In this document: piece after piece, positions 46,980-55,892 of the stretch
Layout: every line of letters starts with the position of its first letter
Position numbering within the stretch: position 1 is the stretch's first letter
NCBI RefSeq assembly: GCF_034190915.1
Contig: NW_026947496.1
Span: 34,766,001 to 34,830,000 of the forward strand
DNA: 64,000 bases
Direction: 5' to 3'
Source of the DNA: Cavia porcellus
Taxonomy: Eukaryota > Chordata > Mammalia > Rodentia > Caviidae
Program-made: the position numbers and the translations under genes
Notes under the pieces: model-generated
Told to the model about the DNA's origin: nothing
The model's input: only the letters and a program-made list of their open reading frames with translations
The model's database searches: none

Positions 46980-47118
46980 GAGTTCTGGGGTGAAGTAGTA
47001 GGAGGGATTAATGTAGGAGTCGAAAGGACCTTTGATCTGAACTACAAAGAAGGAAGTTGATGCTGGATACTTCTACTCCTGGACTGGCAGCGGGAATTCG
47101 TGAGATCACCGAGGAACT
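46980..47118 (+). other. GGPS1: GGPS1 exon 1 (predicted, noncoding for the enzyme)
   Basis: The plus-strand segment leaves the CpG island and ends GAGGAACT followed by the donor-like GTGAGC at 47119. It contains an ATG immediately followed by a stop (47011-47016). It also contains a second ATG at 47060 opening a frame that reaches the exon end. The start is estimated. The donor borders a CGG repeat. The assignment to GGPS1 follows from orientation and distance. Confidence 0.45.
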
Positions 47119-48880
47119 GTGAGCGGCGGCGGCGGCGGCGGCGGCGGCGGGGGGGGGGGAACCCGGATAGGGAGCGGGGTAGGGGAGGGGGCATAGAAGG
47201 GGCGGGACGGGGGGGGGGAGAAAGGAGGCAAAGGACCCGGATGCTGACCCGGCCCTGTGGACCACGGGGCAGCGCGGGGACTTGGAGGAAAGGAGGGTGT
47301 CTAATGAGCTGGAGGCTCCTCGCGGCGGCGCTGTAATAACTTAGAACTCTGCTCAGCAGCTAAAGTGTCGTCAGCCTCTAGAGTTATTTAAAGCTCCACT
47401 GTGTCTGTGCCGCTACAGTCCGCACTTCCCAGAACTGGATTGGGACTTCGTTCTGTGCATTACAGCTGCGCTTCTCGTTTGTCTCTGTTTAGCAATTTTA
47501 AAACCAAACCCTTCCCTTTAAAAATTGACTTTGCGTGCATTTTTATTTTTTATATGTGAATTGTGTCCCAGTTACATTCTTTGGGGCGGCAGAAGGCACC
47601 TTCGTTCATTCCGTCACGTCATATACCTGAGCGTGGTCAGACAGATTAAAACAAAGCAAACATACTAGTGAGTACAGCCAAAGTAGTGCTAGAGGTGACA
47701 GGAGAAAGTAAAAAAAAAGATCCGAGCTTGTTTAGGAAGATAAGCTTTCCCAACGGTTGCGTATCGAGCTGAAGGGGCTAACCAAGGAAAGGACATTTCA
47801 GGCCAGAAGAGTTGTTGGAAATGTCTGTCAGGAGCGAGCTTTCACAGTTTGAAGATCCGAGATTAGAAAGGTGAGAATCACTGCAAAACTTCCATGCTTT
47901 GTTTAGTTTCGTTCTTGCAATTTGAGCAATAGAATGGTTTAGAATGCTTGAAAGATCATTGGCCCGCAAGAGTAGATAAGGATGCAAGCAGGGAGCCTAA
48001 GGAGGCAGCCGCTGCGGTAGTAATTCAACAGTAGGAAGAATAAACCATATTAATAATCATTGATTCCCTCTTGCAACACATTTGCAGCAGTTCTTCAATT
48101 TTGAAAGTGGAAGAATAATGGCGCATTCTCACTGAGGCATTCTGTAATTATTTACCCTGAAAATCAATTAGTATCTTTCACGTAACACACCATTGCTTCT
48201 TTATAAGTGTATGTGAAAACTGAAGCTGCCAGCTTAGATAAATTGGGGGTAAAAAGAGGGAGGCAGGTCAGTGTGTGGAACCTTTTAGACTGTTTGTTGT
48301 TTGAACTACACAGGGTCTTGCTGTGTAGTTTATGCTGGCCTTGAACTCAGTGCAGCCCATGCTGGCCTCAAACTCACAGCAATCATCATGCATCTGTCTC
48401 CGGAATGCTGGCATTACAGGCATGCTCTACCACACCCAACTAGACTCTTAACAAAACACAAGACAAACTAATTTTCAATATCCAAAAACAATGAAGTTCC
48501 TGTATTTTCCTACCACTAAGAATAGTTCAGTGTAAACATTCTCTGGAAAAAGATCAGTAATGCTCATTTTTTAAAATGAGTATTTCTGTGGATAAGCAAA
48601 GGAATTGACAATTTTTTATAATTCAGAACTGTTAAGTTGGGAAATAACATCAGACAAGGTTTTAAGAATTTAAACCAAGGTTGGCTCAGATTTCTTTTCA
48701 AGAGTATAGCAGTTAGGGATCCAGAGATTTAAAAAAAAAAAATTTATTGAGCTGGGTATGGTAACACTTGCCTTATCCTAGCACTCAGGAGACTGAGGGA
48801 GGAGAATCATCAGTATTCCAAGCGAGCCATGACTACTGGTAGCAGGTCCCAGACTAGATTGAACTACATAGGGAGAACTC

Positions 48881-48918
<38 letters not shown>

Positions 48919-50179
48919 TTGAAAGAAGATTGCAATGAATCAAATGTGTTTTACAGTCCCAAAAAAGCTAGTTTGTAATTTGAAATTAGGTGAGAAGGAA
49001 TGGCTCATTTTAGAGAGTTATATAAAATATATTTTGGTATGTATGAAATACTTGTTTGTTCTATTTTTTAATGCTATTTCACAGTGATCTGACCTAGCCA
49101 TTATCTTCCTATTTTTTGCATCTTTAATGACTAAGAACAAGCTAACTATATCAAAAATTAAATTATAATAAATCATTTGGGTTATTTCAGAAAGTGTTAC
49201 TAGCAACCAAATGTGATACACACTTGTAACTCCAGCTCCTTGGATGACTAAGGCAGAAGGATTGTAAATTCAAGGTCAGCCTGGGCTACTTACTGAGACC
49301 CTTATGTCAGATGTGCTGGAGAGGGGTAGAATATAGTAGAGGGGTTTTTTTTGTTGTTGTCACTGTTGTTTTGGAATATAGTATCTTAGATTGAATAACA
49401 AACCTCTAAGAATTTAGGCAAAGAGCTGGGGATTTAGCTCAGCAACACAAATGCCTGCCTGGCAAGTACAATCCCAAGTACCAAAAACAAACAGAATTTG
49501 GCCAAAGGTTACCTCAGTGCAATGTGCTTAAATTGAAGGAAAAAAAAAATCAGCTTAACACTGACTAATATAATCACATGAATGAAGAATTATCATTTTG
49601 AAATTTGAGGGCACAGCAAAATCCTGTCTCTTAAAAAAAAAAATTTTAGGCCTCATGTGGTGGTACACACCTATATTTCCACCTACTTGGGAGACTGAAG
49701 AAGTATGATCACGTGAAAACATGAATCAGCCTGGGCAACTTAGTGATAAACCATCTCAAAACAAAAGTATATGATTAAGTGATTTTTTTTTTTTTAGTAT
49801 GTTCACCTGTAATTATATAACTTTTTAATTCTTTCCCAAAAATATCAGGGCTGGGGATTTAGCTCAGTGATATAATCACCTACCTGGCAAGTACAGGTTG
49901 TGAGTTCAATCCTTGGTAAACCCCCCCCCCCCAAAAAAAAAGAATAACAACAAAAAAATCCAAATAAATTTTTTTAAACCAAACTGAAAGTCTTTCCAAA
50001 AATACCTTGAGACATGAGTATTTTTCAGTCTGTTACTTAAACGTACAGTAATTTGATTCATGAAATTATGTTTCTTGTTTTGGCAGATCAACTTTGAAAT
50101 TTCAAAACAATGGAGAAGACTCAAGAAAATGTCCAAAGAATTCTTCTAGAACCCTACAGGTACTTACTTCAGTTACCAG
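47060..50179 (+). CDS. Candidate overlapping upstream ORF in the GGPS1 leader (spliced)
   Basis: Starting at ATG 47060, the frame is open to the exon 1 donor (19 codons plus 2 nt), through the 69-nt cassette at 47802-47870, and through all 93 nt of exon 50087-50179. It stops at TAA made by the first bases of exon 51286, giving 74 codons. Because the cassette is a multiple of three in length, skipping it keeps the frame and gives 51 codons. It overlaps the GGPS1 start in the +1 frame, so it would reduce GGPS1 initiation. Kozak context at 47060 is weak (T at -3, C at +4). An internal in-frame ATG at 47821 has G at -3. The GGPS1 ATG itself is strong. The middle part is acidic, with no recognised domain. 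Whether it is translated is unknown. Confidence 0.35.
47124..47160 (+). repeat. CGG microsatellite followed by a G tract
   Basis: About nine uninterrupted CGG units begin five bases into the predicted first intron of GGPS1 and run into ten or more G residues. More G runs follow to about 47219, giving strong G-quadruplex potential on the nontemplate strand. Length is likely to vary between individuals. Confidence 0.9.
47802..47870 (+). other. GGPS1: Predicted GGPS1 cassette exon (69 nt)
   Basis: It is bounded by ATTTCAG at 47795-47801 and a strong donor AAAG/GTGAGAAT at 47871. The length is divisible by three and the sequence is open in the upstream frame described separately. The weakness is the acceptor, whose preceding bases are purine-rich with little pyrimidine tract. 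The segment might instead belong to an alternative first exon with the same donor. Confidence 0.4.
48290..48442 (-). mobile_element. B1 SINE with internal duplication (GGPS1 intron 1)
   Basis: CACAGGGTCTTGCTGTGTAG to CATGCTCTACCACACCC. Confidence 0.85.
48750..48912 (+). mobile_element. B1 SINE
   Basis: GAGCTGGGTATGGTAACACT to CTTAAAAA with a long A tail. Confidence 0.8.
49203..49350 (+). mobile_element. B1 SINE with partial ID half
   Basis: CAACCAAATGTGATACACAC and CAAGGTCAGCCTGGGCTACT, then GTGCTGGAGAGGGGTAGAAT. Confidence 0.6.
49423..49492 (+). mobile_element. ID SINE with internal deletion
   Basis: GAGCTGGGGATTTAGCTCAG to AATCCCAAGTACC. Flanks AATTTAGGCAAAG and AATTTGGCCAAAG. Confidence 0.88.
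49645..49765 (+). mobile_element. B1 SINE
   Basis: AGGCCTCATGTGGTGGTACA to CATCTCAAAACAAAAG. Confidence 0.8.
49848..49941 (+). mobile_element. ID SINE with poly-C/poly-A tail
   Basis: GGGCTGGGGATTTAGCTCAG to GAGTTCAATCCTTGGTAAAC, then fourteen C and nine A. It lies 150 nt upstream of the first GGPS1 coding exon. Confidence 0.9.
50087..50179 (+). CDS. GGPS1: GGPS1 first coding exon (CDS from 50110)
   Basis: The acceptor is TTTTGGCAG (ending 50086) and the donor is CCAG/GTAACT at 50180. There are 23 nt of 5' UTR, then 70 coding nt for residues 1-23 and one base of Gly24. The start context is ACAATGG, a strong Kozak match. An internal CTACAG/GTACTT (50159-50160) also resembles a donor, but using it would break the enzyme. 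Confidence 0.92.
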
Positions 50180-52526
50180 GTAACTATTCAGTTACAGCCA
50201 TCCACATAGAACACTTTTCAAACACAAATGGTTGTTGAAATGTTAGTGAACAAAAGCATAGACTTAACCAGATTTTCTATTTAAAGTAATCCTTGAAAAA
50301 ATGTATTTTATTTAATTTATCTACTCTTAAATATTTATTGACTATTAAATATTTATTTTAATTTATTTACTCTTAAAAGGCACTATTAAAAAAATACAGA
50401 TACTCTGGTATCCCAGAACTGAGGAGGCTGAGGCAGAAAGATAATAAGTTCAGGGCCAGGGCCAGGGATACAGCTCAGTGGCGTAAGTGCCTATCTGGCA
50501 AGCACAAGACCCTGGGTTCAATTCCTGTTACCAAAAAAAAAAAATTCAAGGCCAGCCTGGACTGCATATTGAGACCATGTTACAAAAAAGAAACACCTTT
50601 ATCTAGAAAGTGATAACAATAAGAACCTGTCTCAAAAAACAAGAAAGCAAGAAAAGGAGAGGGAAAAAGACAGAAGGAAAGTTGAGTATTACAGGATATA
50701 GTAGGGGTCTTGAGGTCTGTTTGTTTTGGCTATACTAATGATTGAACTGTGGGCTTTATGCATGCTAGGCAGGTACTCTATAAAAACTAAGCAACATTTC
50801 TCACCAGTTTGAGACAAGGTATCTCTAAATTGTCTAGGCTGTCCTCCAACTTGAGATCCTCCTAGCCCAGCCTCCTGAATAGCTGGGATTACAAGCATGT
50901 TGCACCATGCCTGGTTTTGGGATATGAATTTCTGAGAGGTTGGGACTTGCATGTGGGCAGTAGAAGATAATCTCTCTGTGGGTAATAGATTGATGGGGCT
51001 GGAGTTCTCAAGTCTGATTAGTTTCGAAGAAAATTTCTGAATGTGTATATGCACACACAGTCATATTCACCCCAAGGATTGAAGCTAGGGCCTTCCCACT
51101 GAGCTGTATCCCCAGCATTGTTTTTTTTTTGTTTTTTTTGTTTTTTTTTTTTTTTTTGAGACAGGGTCTCAGCAAGTAAACTTGTCCTCTTGTTTTAACC
51201 TTCCACAGTGGGATTACAAAATGCATCATGGGTTTATTATAATTAAAATAATTATTTTTTGACATTTTTTACTATTTGATTGCAGGTAAACAAGTGAGAA
51301 CAAAACTTTCTCAGGCATTTAATCACTGGCTGAAAGTTCCAGAAGACAAACTACAGGTATTTAGACAATCATTTTCCCCAGTACTGGAATTGAACCAGGG
51401 TTTTGCCACTGAGATATGTTCCTAGACATTTTTTTGTTTTTCACTTTTAGGATCTTGCTAAGTTGCCCAGTCTAGACTTATACTTGTGATCTTCCCAGCT
51501 CAGCTTCCCAAAGTGCTCAGATTACAGGCATGGGCCACTGTACCCAGCTGGCAATTCTCATCTCACTATTAACCCTTCCCCAAAATTAATACATGTCACA
51601 TATAAATACTGTTAGCTCTTGATTCATTATAGTGCTCATAAAATATATTATTTCATATTTGTAAACATTATAAGACACTTGAGACTTTCAGAATATCTTA
51701 ATATTAAGCATAAACTGTTTTGAATAGTTCAAGTATGGTAAAATTTTCTATTCTTTTTTTTTTTAAGATTATCATTGAAGTGACAGAAATGTTGCATAAT
51801 GCCAGTTTACTCATTGATGATATTGAGGACAATTCGAAACTCCGACGTGGCTTTCCTGTAGCACACAGCATCTATGGAATTCCATCTGTCATCAATTCTG
51901 CCAATTATGTATATTTCCTTGGCTTGGAGAAAGTCTTAACTCTTGATCACCCAGATGCAGTGAAGCTTTTTACCTGTCAGCTTTTGGAACTCCACCAGGG
52001 ACAAGGCCTAGATATTTACTGGAGGGATAATTACATTTGTCCCACTGAAGAAGAATATAAAGCCATGGTGCTGCAGAAGACAGGTGGACTATTTGGATTA
52101 GCAGTAGGTCTCATGCAGTTGTTCTCTGACTACAAAGAAGATTTAAAACCACTGCTTAATACACTTGGGCTCTTTTTCCAAATTAGAGATGATTATGCCA
52201 ACCTCCACTCCAAAGAATATAGTGAAAACAAAAGTTTTTGTGAAGATCTGACAGAAGGAAAGTTCTCATTCCCTACAATTCATGCTATTCGGTCGAAGCC
52301 TGAAAGCACTCAGGTGCAGAACATCTTGCACCAGAGAACAGAAAACATAGATATTAAAAAATACTGTGTCCAGTATCTTGAGGATGTAGGTTCTTTTGAA
52401 TATACTCGGAATACTCTTAGAGAGCTTGAATCTGAAGCCTATAAACAAATTGAGGCATGTGGTGGAAATCCTGAGCTAGTAGCTTTAGTGAAGCACTTAG
52501 GTAAGATGTTCAAAGAAGAAAATTAA
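50110..52526 (+). CDS. GGPS1: Geranylgeranyl diphosphate synthase (spliced CDS, three coding exons)
   Basis: The coding sequence joins 50110-50179, 51286-51356 and 51768-52526, giving 299 residues (the human enzyme has 300). It is a cytosolic trans-prenyltransferase that condenses farnesyl diphosphate with isopentenyl diphosphate to make geranylgeranyl diphosphate. That product is used to prenylate Rho and Rab GTPases and made from the mevalonate pathway. Visible features are Lys25 and Arg28 (isopentenyl diphosphate site), His57, the first Asp-rich motif DDIED at 64-68 followed by Arg73-Arg74, Lys151, and the second motif DDYAN at 188-192. The mammalian enzyme is hexameric. The start was chosen because it restores the known N-terminus (MEKTQE) in a strong context. 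The 16 residues that precede exon 4 in the unspliced frame are intron. From memory of the human protein, Cys117 replaces Arg and the last residue is missing. No frameshift or stop is seen, so it looks functional. Confidence 0.95.
50400..50595 (+). mobile_element. B1 interrupted by an ID
   Basis: The B1 left part (TCTGGTATCCCAGAACTGAG) is broken by an ID at about 50456-50541 (AGGGATACAGCTCAGTGGCG). It resumes as TTCAAGGCCAGCCTGGACTG, with TTCAGGGCCAG before the ID as the duplicated site. Confidence 0.75.
50718..50914 (-). mobile_element. B1-dID dimeric SINE
   Basis: Complement ID half then complement B1 (AGACAAGGTATCTCTAAATT, GCTGGGATTACAAGCATG). Confidence 0.75.
51065..51230 (-). mobile_element. 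B1-dID dimeric SINE just upstream of GGPS1 exon 3
   Basis: AAGGATTGAAGCTAGGGCCT to CTGTATCCCCAGC, a T tract, then GAGACAGGGTCTCAGCAAGT and GTGGGATTACAAAATG. Confidence 0.75.
51286..51356 (+). CDS. GGPS1: GGPS1 second coding exon
   Basis: A 71-nt exon between TTTGATTGCAG and CTACAG/GTATTT, coding for the rest of Gly24 to Gln47. It includes Lys25 and Arg28 of the substrate site. The following intron is only 411 nt, and a B1-ID dimer fills much of it. Confidence 0.94.
51373..51548 (-). mobile_element. B1-dID dimeric SINE within the last GGPS1 intron
   Basis: CCCCAGTACTGGAATTGAAC to TGGGCCACTGTACCCAGC. It begins about 16 nt after the donor of the 71-nt exon and occupies over 40% of the 411-nt intron. 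Confidence 0.8.
51768..52526 (+). CDS. GGPS1: GGPS1 last coding exon
   Basis: The acceptor is a long T tract ending TTTTAAG at 51767. 252 codons (residues 48-299) and a TAA stop at 52524-52526 sit in one exon carrying nearly the whole catalytic domain, including both Asp-rich motifs. A single large 3' coding exon is the known mammalian arrangement. Confidence 0.96.
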   Translation: MIIEVTEMLHNASLLIDDIEDNSKLRRGFPVAHSIYGIPSVINSANYVYFLGLEKVLTLDHPDAVKLFTCQLLELHQGQGLDIYWRDNYICPTEEEYKAMVLQKTGGLFGLAVGLMQLFSDYKEDLKPLLNTLGLFFQIRDDYANLHSKEYSENKSFCEDLTEGKFSFPTIHAIRSKPESTQVQNILHQRTENIDIKKYCVQYLEDVGSFEYTRNTLRELESEAYKQIEACGGNPELVALVKHLGKMFKEEN

Positions 52527-53220
52527 TAATGTTAACCCATTCTTGATTGGTATGTACAACTTGTTTTATTTATTTTTTGTCTTTTAATCTGTGAGCTTTT
52601 CAAATTTGGACCAAATTCTTAATAGCCAGAAACAGAAAATAGAAGTGAAATGAGTGAAATTATTTCAATGTGTAGAAACCTATTCAGATACATAATACAA
52701 AGTCAAAAGAATAAAAGGGTGCCACATTTATATAGGTCTAATTTAAATGTCAGAACTTCTTATAGCAAGTCATTCTGACCAACTGTCCCCTACTACAACA
52801 AATGTTCTGTTGCTCTTGTCAATATAAGAAACTTGAACTTCCAGAAATTTTTATCTAGATGCTTCCTTACTACTTTATAGGCAATTTCCAATCATCTCCA
52901 GTGTCAAACTAGTGACTATGAGACCAGTGTCTTTAGCTAAGCTGCCCAAAGATCACAGCACTGCTTTATTGAATGCTGCTACTAGGAATATCTTGGCATC
53001 CTCTCTGGAAGCCCTCTTACTAAAGTCTTCTGGGAGAAGGCTGAACGAAAAAGAGTAACCATTCAGGTCCTTTTTGCTACTCTCTACCTTTTTTCCCCCC
53101 ACAAATCTGCTCTTTTAATTAAGGAATCTCTACCTAATGAAATTTACATGCTAGCCAAGTGCTTTTTTCCTTTTACAACATATTTCTGTCCCAAACTGAT
53201 TAATATTCCATTTTAAAAAG
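52527..53220 (+). other. GGPS1: GGPS1 3' UTR (end uncertain)
   Basis: Unique AT-rich sequence follows the stop codon. The nearest polyadenylation signal is AATAAA at 52710-52715. Later AATAAA hexamers occur near 54329, 55537 and 55558, so longer 3' UTR forms that include SINEs are possible. I cannot decide which is used. Confidence 0.5.
52710..52715 (+). terminator. GGPS1: Candidate GGPS1 polyadenylation signal
   Basis: A canonical AATAAA lies about 185 nt after the stop, with no clear GU-rich element judged by eye. It is the most proximal candidate. Confidence 0.35.
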
Positions 53221-53227
53221 AAAAAGA

Positions 53228-53312
53228 GGGCTGGGATTTAGTTCAGTGGTGTAAGCGCCTGCCTGGCAAATGCAAAGTCATGAGTTTGATCCCTGGTACC
53301 AAAAAACCCCCC
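53228..53312 (+). mobile_element. ID SINE, GGCAAATG-type
   Basis: GGGCTGGGATTTAGTTCAGT to GAGTTTGATCCCTGGTACC. Confidence 0.9.
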
Positions 53313-53516
53313 AAAAATATAAAAAGAAAAAGAATGTGTGGAATAAGCATTTTATTCGGGATCCTTGGGGCCTGGACGTATTTCCTCACTACTGACAGTG
53401 AAGATCTTTAAAAGGCTGTTTGCGTATCACCAGTATAAAAATGGAGAAATGCTTATTCCCTTCTCACCCAGTACCCTCCTTGAAGGTAGTAGATGTTTAG
53501 ATGGAAAGAGAGTAGG

Positions 53517-53636
53517 CCCAGGCATGGTGGCTAATGCCTATAATCCCAGCACTCAGGAGGGTGAGGCAGGAGGATTGCTGGTAGTTTGAAGCCAGCCTAT
53601 ACTGCATAGTGAAACCCCATCTCAAAAAGATGGAAT
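53517..53636 (+). mobile_element. B1 SINE
   Basis: CCCAGGCATGGTGGCTAATG to CCATCTCAAAAAG. Confidence 0.88.
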
Positions 53637-53903
53637 ATAAGGTAGGGGAGGAGAGGAGTAAGCATCTCTGATCTCTGAAGAAAACCAAAGTGTTAACTCT
53701 GTGCCTGACCAAAAGTAGTCAAAGGCTCCGTTGAGCACTAATTGCTTTTTTAGTGCCTTACCCCTGACCCGGCTATTTCTTCAATGTCCATACCCAAACC
53801 ACTGGAGCTATCTGTGGCAGGAGAGATAAGAATGGAAAAAAAAAAAAAAAGACTCCCATATTAGAAGGGTTGACATGCTTCCCTTAGAAATGCTTCATTT
53901 TTA

Positions 53904-54007
53904 GGGGCTAGGGATTTAGCTCAGCGGCATAAGCGCCTGCCTTGCAAGCAGGCAGTCGTGAGTTCGATCCCTGGTACCGATAAAAAGGAAAAAGACAAAG
54001 AAAAAAA
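53904..54007 (+). mobile_element. ID SINE, young subfamily
   Basis: Near consensus. Flanks AGAAATGCTTCATTTT and AGAAGTGTTTCATTTT. Confidence 0.96.
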
Positions 54008-54474
54008 GAAGTGTTTCATTTTGCTGGATTGATTCTGTAATACATTGTGTTGAATCTAATCACCATATGCTTGAACGAGCAACTCTTCCCTGAGCACTAA
54101 CCTAAATCTTAAAACAGTTAGATGCTGTCCTTCTTAGCTTTTAAAATAATTTGAAATTCCTACTTTGACAGTGCTAAAGGAACCACTTAAAATTCGGGTA
54201 TTTGTGCTACAATATGGAAATTTGAACCTGTGTTTATAAATTGATACTTTTGAAAAACCATGATTATTTTTAAAAACCTAATGTGACTATAGCAGAAATT
54301 ATTTACCTCTAATTATAAAGACTGCTTAAATAAAATGTTTTCCTTGCCTAATCATATTAATTTTGATCTGATACTAATTCATGATTCTTTCATCATTTTT
54401 GTCTTTATCAGTTGCAGAAATGCTTGAAATTGAATTGGGAACTTTTACTTTGTTTTTGGTTTTGTGGTGGTGCT

Positions 54475-54617
54475 GTTGTTTTGAAATAGGGTCTGTGTAA
54501 TTCAGGGTTGCCTTGAAATCACTCTATATCCCAAACTGGTCTTAAACTCAGCAATTGTCCTGTGCCTCAGCTTCCCAAATGTTAGGATTATGGATGCATC
54601 ACCAAGCCCAGCTAAAT
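54475..54617 (-). mobile_element. B1 SINE
   Basis: TTTTGAAATAGGGTCTGTGT to ATCACCAAGCCCAGC. Confidence 0.8.
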
Positions 54618-54859
54618 GGGGAACTTTAAGAGAGTCATTTAATCTGTCTAATAATCAAAATTTTATACTTAATCTATAGTTACAATTGTTAATGCAGAAT
54701 ATAGTCAGACTGTGAGATTTTTAAAGCCAGTAATACAAATTAATTCATCTGCTTAGGTTTATGTTACAGGAAATTTTTTTCCCACATAAGGGAAAAATAT
54801 TGTGATAAGCCACATATGAATTAGAGTTTGCCATTTCAATGTTTTTTTTTTTTTTAAAA

Positions 54860-55006
54860 TCTGGAGTGGTGGTGCATGCCTTTAATCCCAACACTCAGGA
54901 GGTTGAAGCAAGAAAGTTGCTGTGAATTCAAGGCCAGCAAGGTCTCACTTTGCAGGTTGGTCTCAAACTTATGGTGATCTTCCTATGTCAACCTTTCTAG
55001 TGTTGG
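54860..55006. mobile_element. Two B1 halves in inverted orientation
   Basis: A plus-oriented left B1 half up to TTCAAGGCCAG is fused to a minus-oriented half (GTTGGTCTCAAACTTATGGT to TAGTGTTGGAT). Confidence 0.6.
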
Positions 55007-55099
55007 ATAAAAGACTTAATTTAACATTTAAAAATAATTTCTACTCTATGCAGCTGCAGAGAACAAATTGATTTATTTTGGGGGAAGGGTTGTGATAGT

Positions 55100-55260
55100 T
55101 ACACCTATAATTGCAGCTACTCAGGGGATCACAAGTTCAAAGCAAATCTGGACAGTTTATCTCAAAATCTATCTCAAAATAGAGCTGAAAATTTAACTAA
55201 GTGGTAGAATGCTAGGCAACTGTGCCTGAGGCCCAATGTTCAATCCCTGATACTGTTCCC
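55100..55260 (+). mobile_element. B1-dID dimeric SINE
   Basis: TTGCAGCTACTCAGGGGATC to CTCAAAATAGAGCTG, then an ID half ending GTTCAATCCCTGATACT. Confidence 0.7.
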
Positions 55261-55644
55261 TCACCCCCACCAAAAACCCAGCTATGTTGCCATAAATCTT
55301 ACTTCAACAAGACTTTTTTTTTTTTTAGGAAAATTTGAATTAGGACATCAAGCACTCCTTTAGAATGACCAACCTACTAGCTTTGAATTGCTTTCATCCC
55401 TGTACATAAATTATGTGCCAATCTCAGAGTTACTATAATGAATAATGGGAGATACTTGGGCCTCAGTGAATGAGGTAGTAATAATGGTAGGCTATATATG
55501 TAGTTTGTAAATCTTAAGAAAATCTGGTAAGTCATTTAATAAAAATTGTACATGGGAATAAACATGTAAAGAGTAAAAAAGTTTTAAAGAGATACAGTTT
55601 TAATAATTCTAACAGCTGTCAATACTTTATAAAAAGAGCTGGTT

Positions 55645-55745
55645 GGGGCTGGGGATTTAGCTCAGCGGCATAAGCGCCTGCGTTGCAAGCAGGCAGTCAT
55701 GGGTTCGATCCCCGGTACCGATAAAAAGGAAAAAGACAAAAAAAA
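55645..55745 (+). mobile_element. ID SINE, young subfamily
   Basis: Near consensus. Perfect duplication AAAAAGAGCTGGTT at 55631-55644 and 55746-55759. Confidence 0.97.
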
Positions 55746-55779
55746 AAAAAGAGCTGGTTTATGTATTAAAATTGACAGC

Positions 55780-55892
55780 GGGGTGTGATGGTGCTTGCCT
55801 GTAATTCTAACACTTGAGGCTGAGGCAGGGTGAGTCCCATGAATTCAAGATCAGCCTGAACTACGTAGTGAGATCCAGCCTTGAAAAAATAA
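55780..55892 (+). mobile_element. B1 SINE
   Basis: GGGTGTGATGGTGCTTGCCT to CAGCCTTGAAAAAAT. Confidence 0.8.

Larger units (their letters stand above)
45500..47300. promoter_or_regulatory. CpG island, bidirectional ARID4B/GGPS1 promoter
   Basis: CpG is frequent here and rare on both sides. The island covers ARID4B exons 1 and 2 (minus) and the presumed GGPS1 first exon (plus). No TATA box is evident. Between the two divergent starts are CCAAT boxes: ATTGG at about 46639 and 46679, and CCAAT at about 46783. There are also GC-rich tracts, an NRF1-like GCCTGCGCAGTG at about 46906-46917 and a ZNF143/THAP11-like site. This is typical of housekeeping divergent promoters. Confidence 0.8.

Noticed and set aside
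46728..47060. 110-codon plus-strand frame across the promoter
   Set aside because: It overlaps the ZNF143-type site, would start upstream of the predicted GGPS1 exon and has no domain; judged a chance frame in CpG-rich DNA.
47008..47265. Poly-alanine minus-strand frame
   Set aside because: It is the complement of the CGG repeat and G tract.
51720..51767. Extra 16 residues at the N-terminal side of the long GGPS1 frame
   Set aside because: This is intron and pyrimidine tract before the acceptor at 51767; the true N-terminus is in the two upstream exons.
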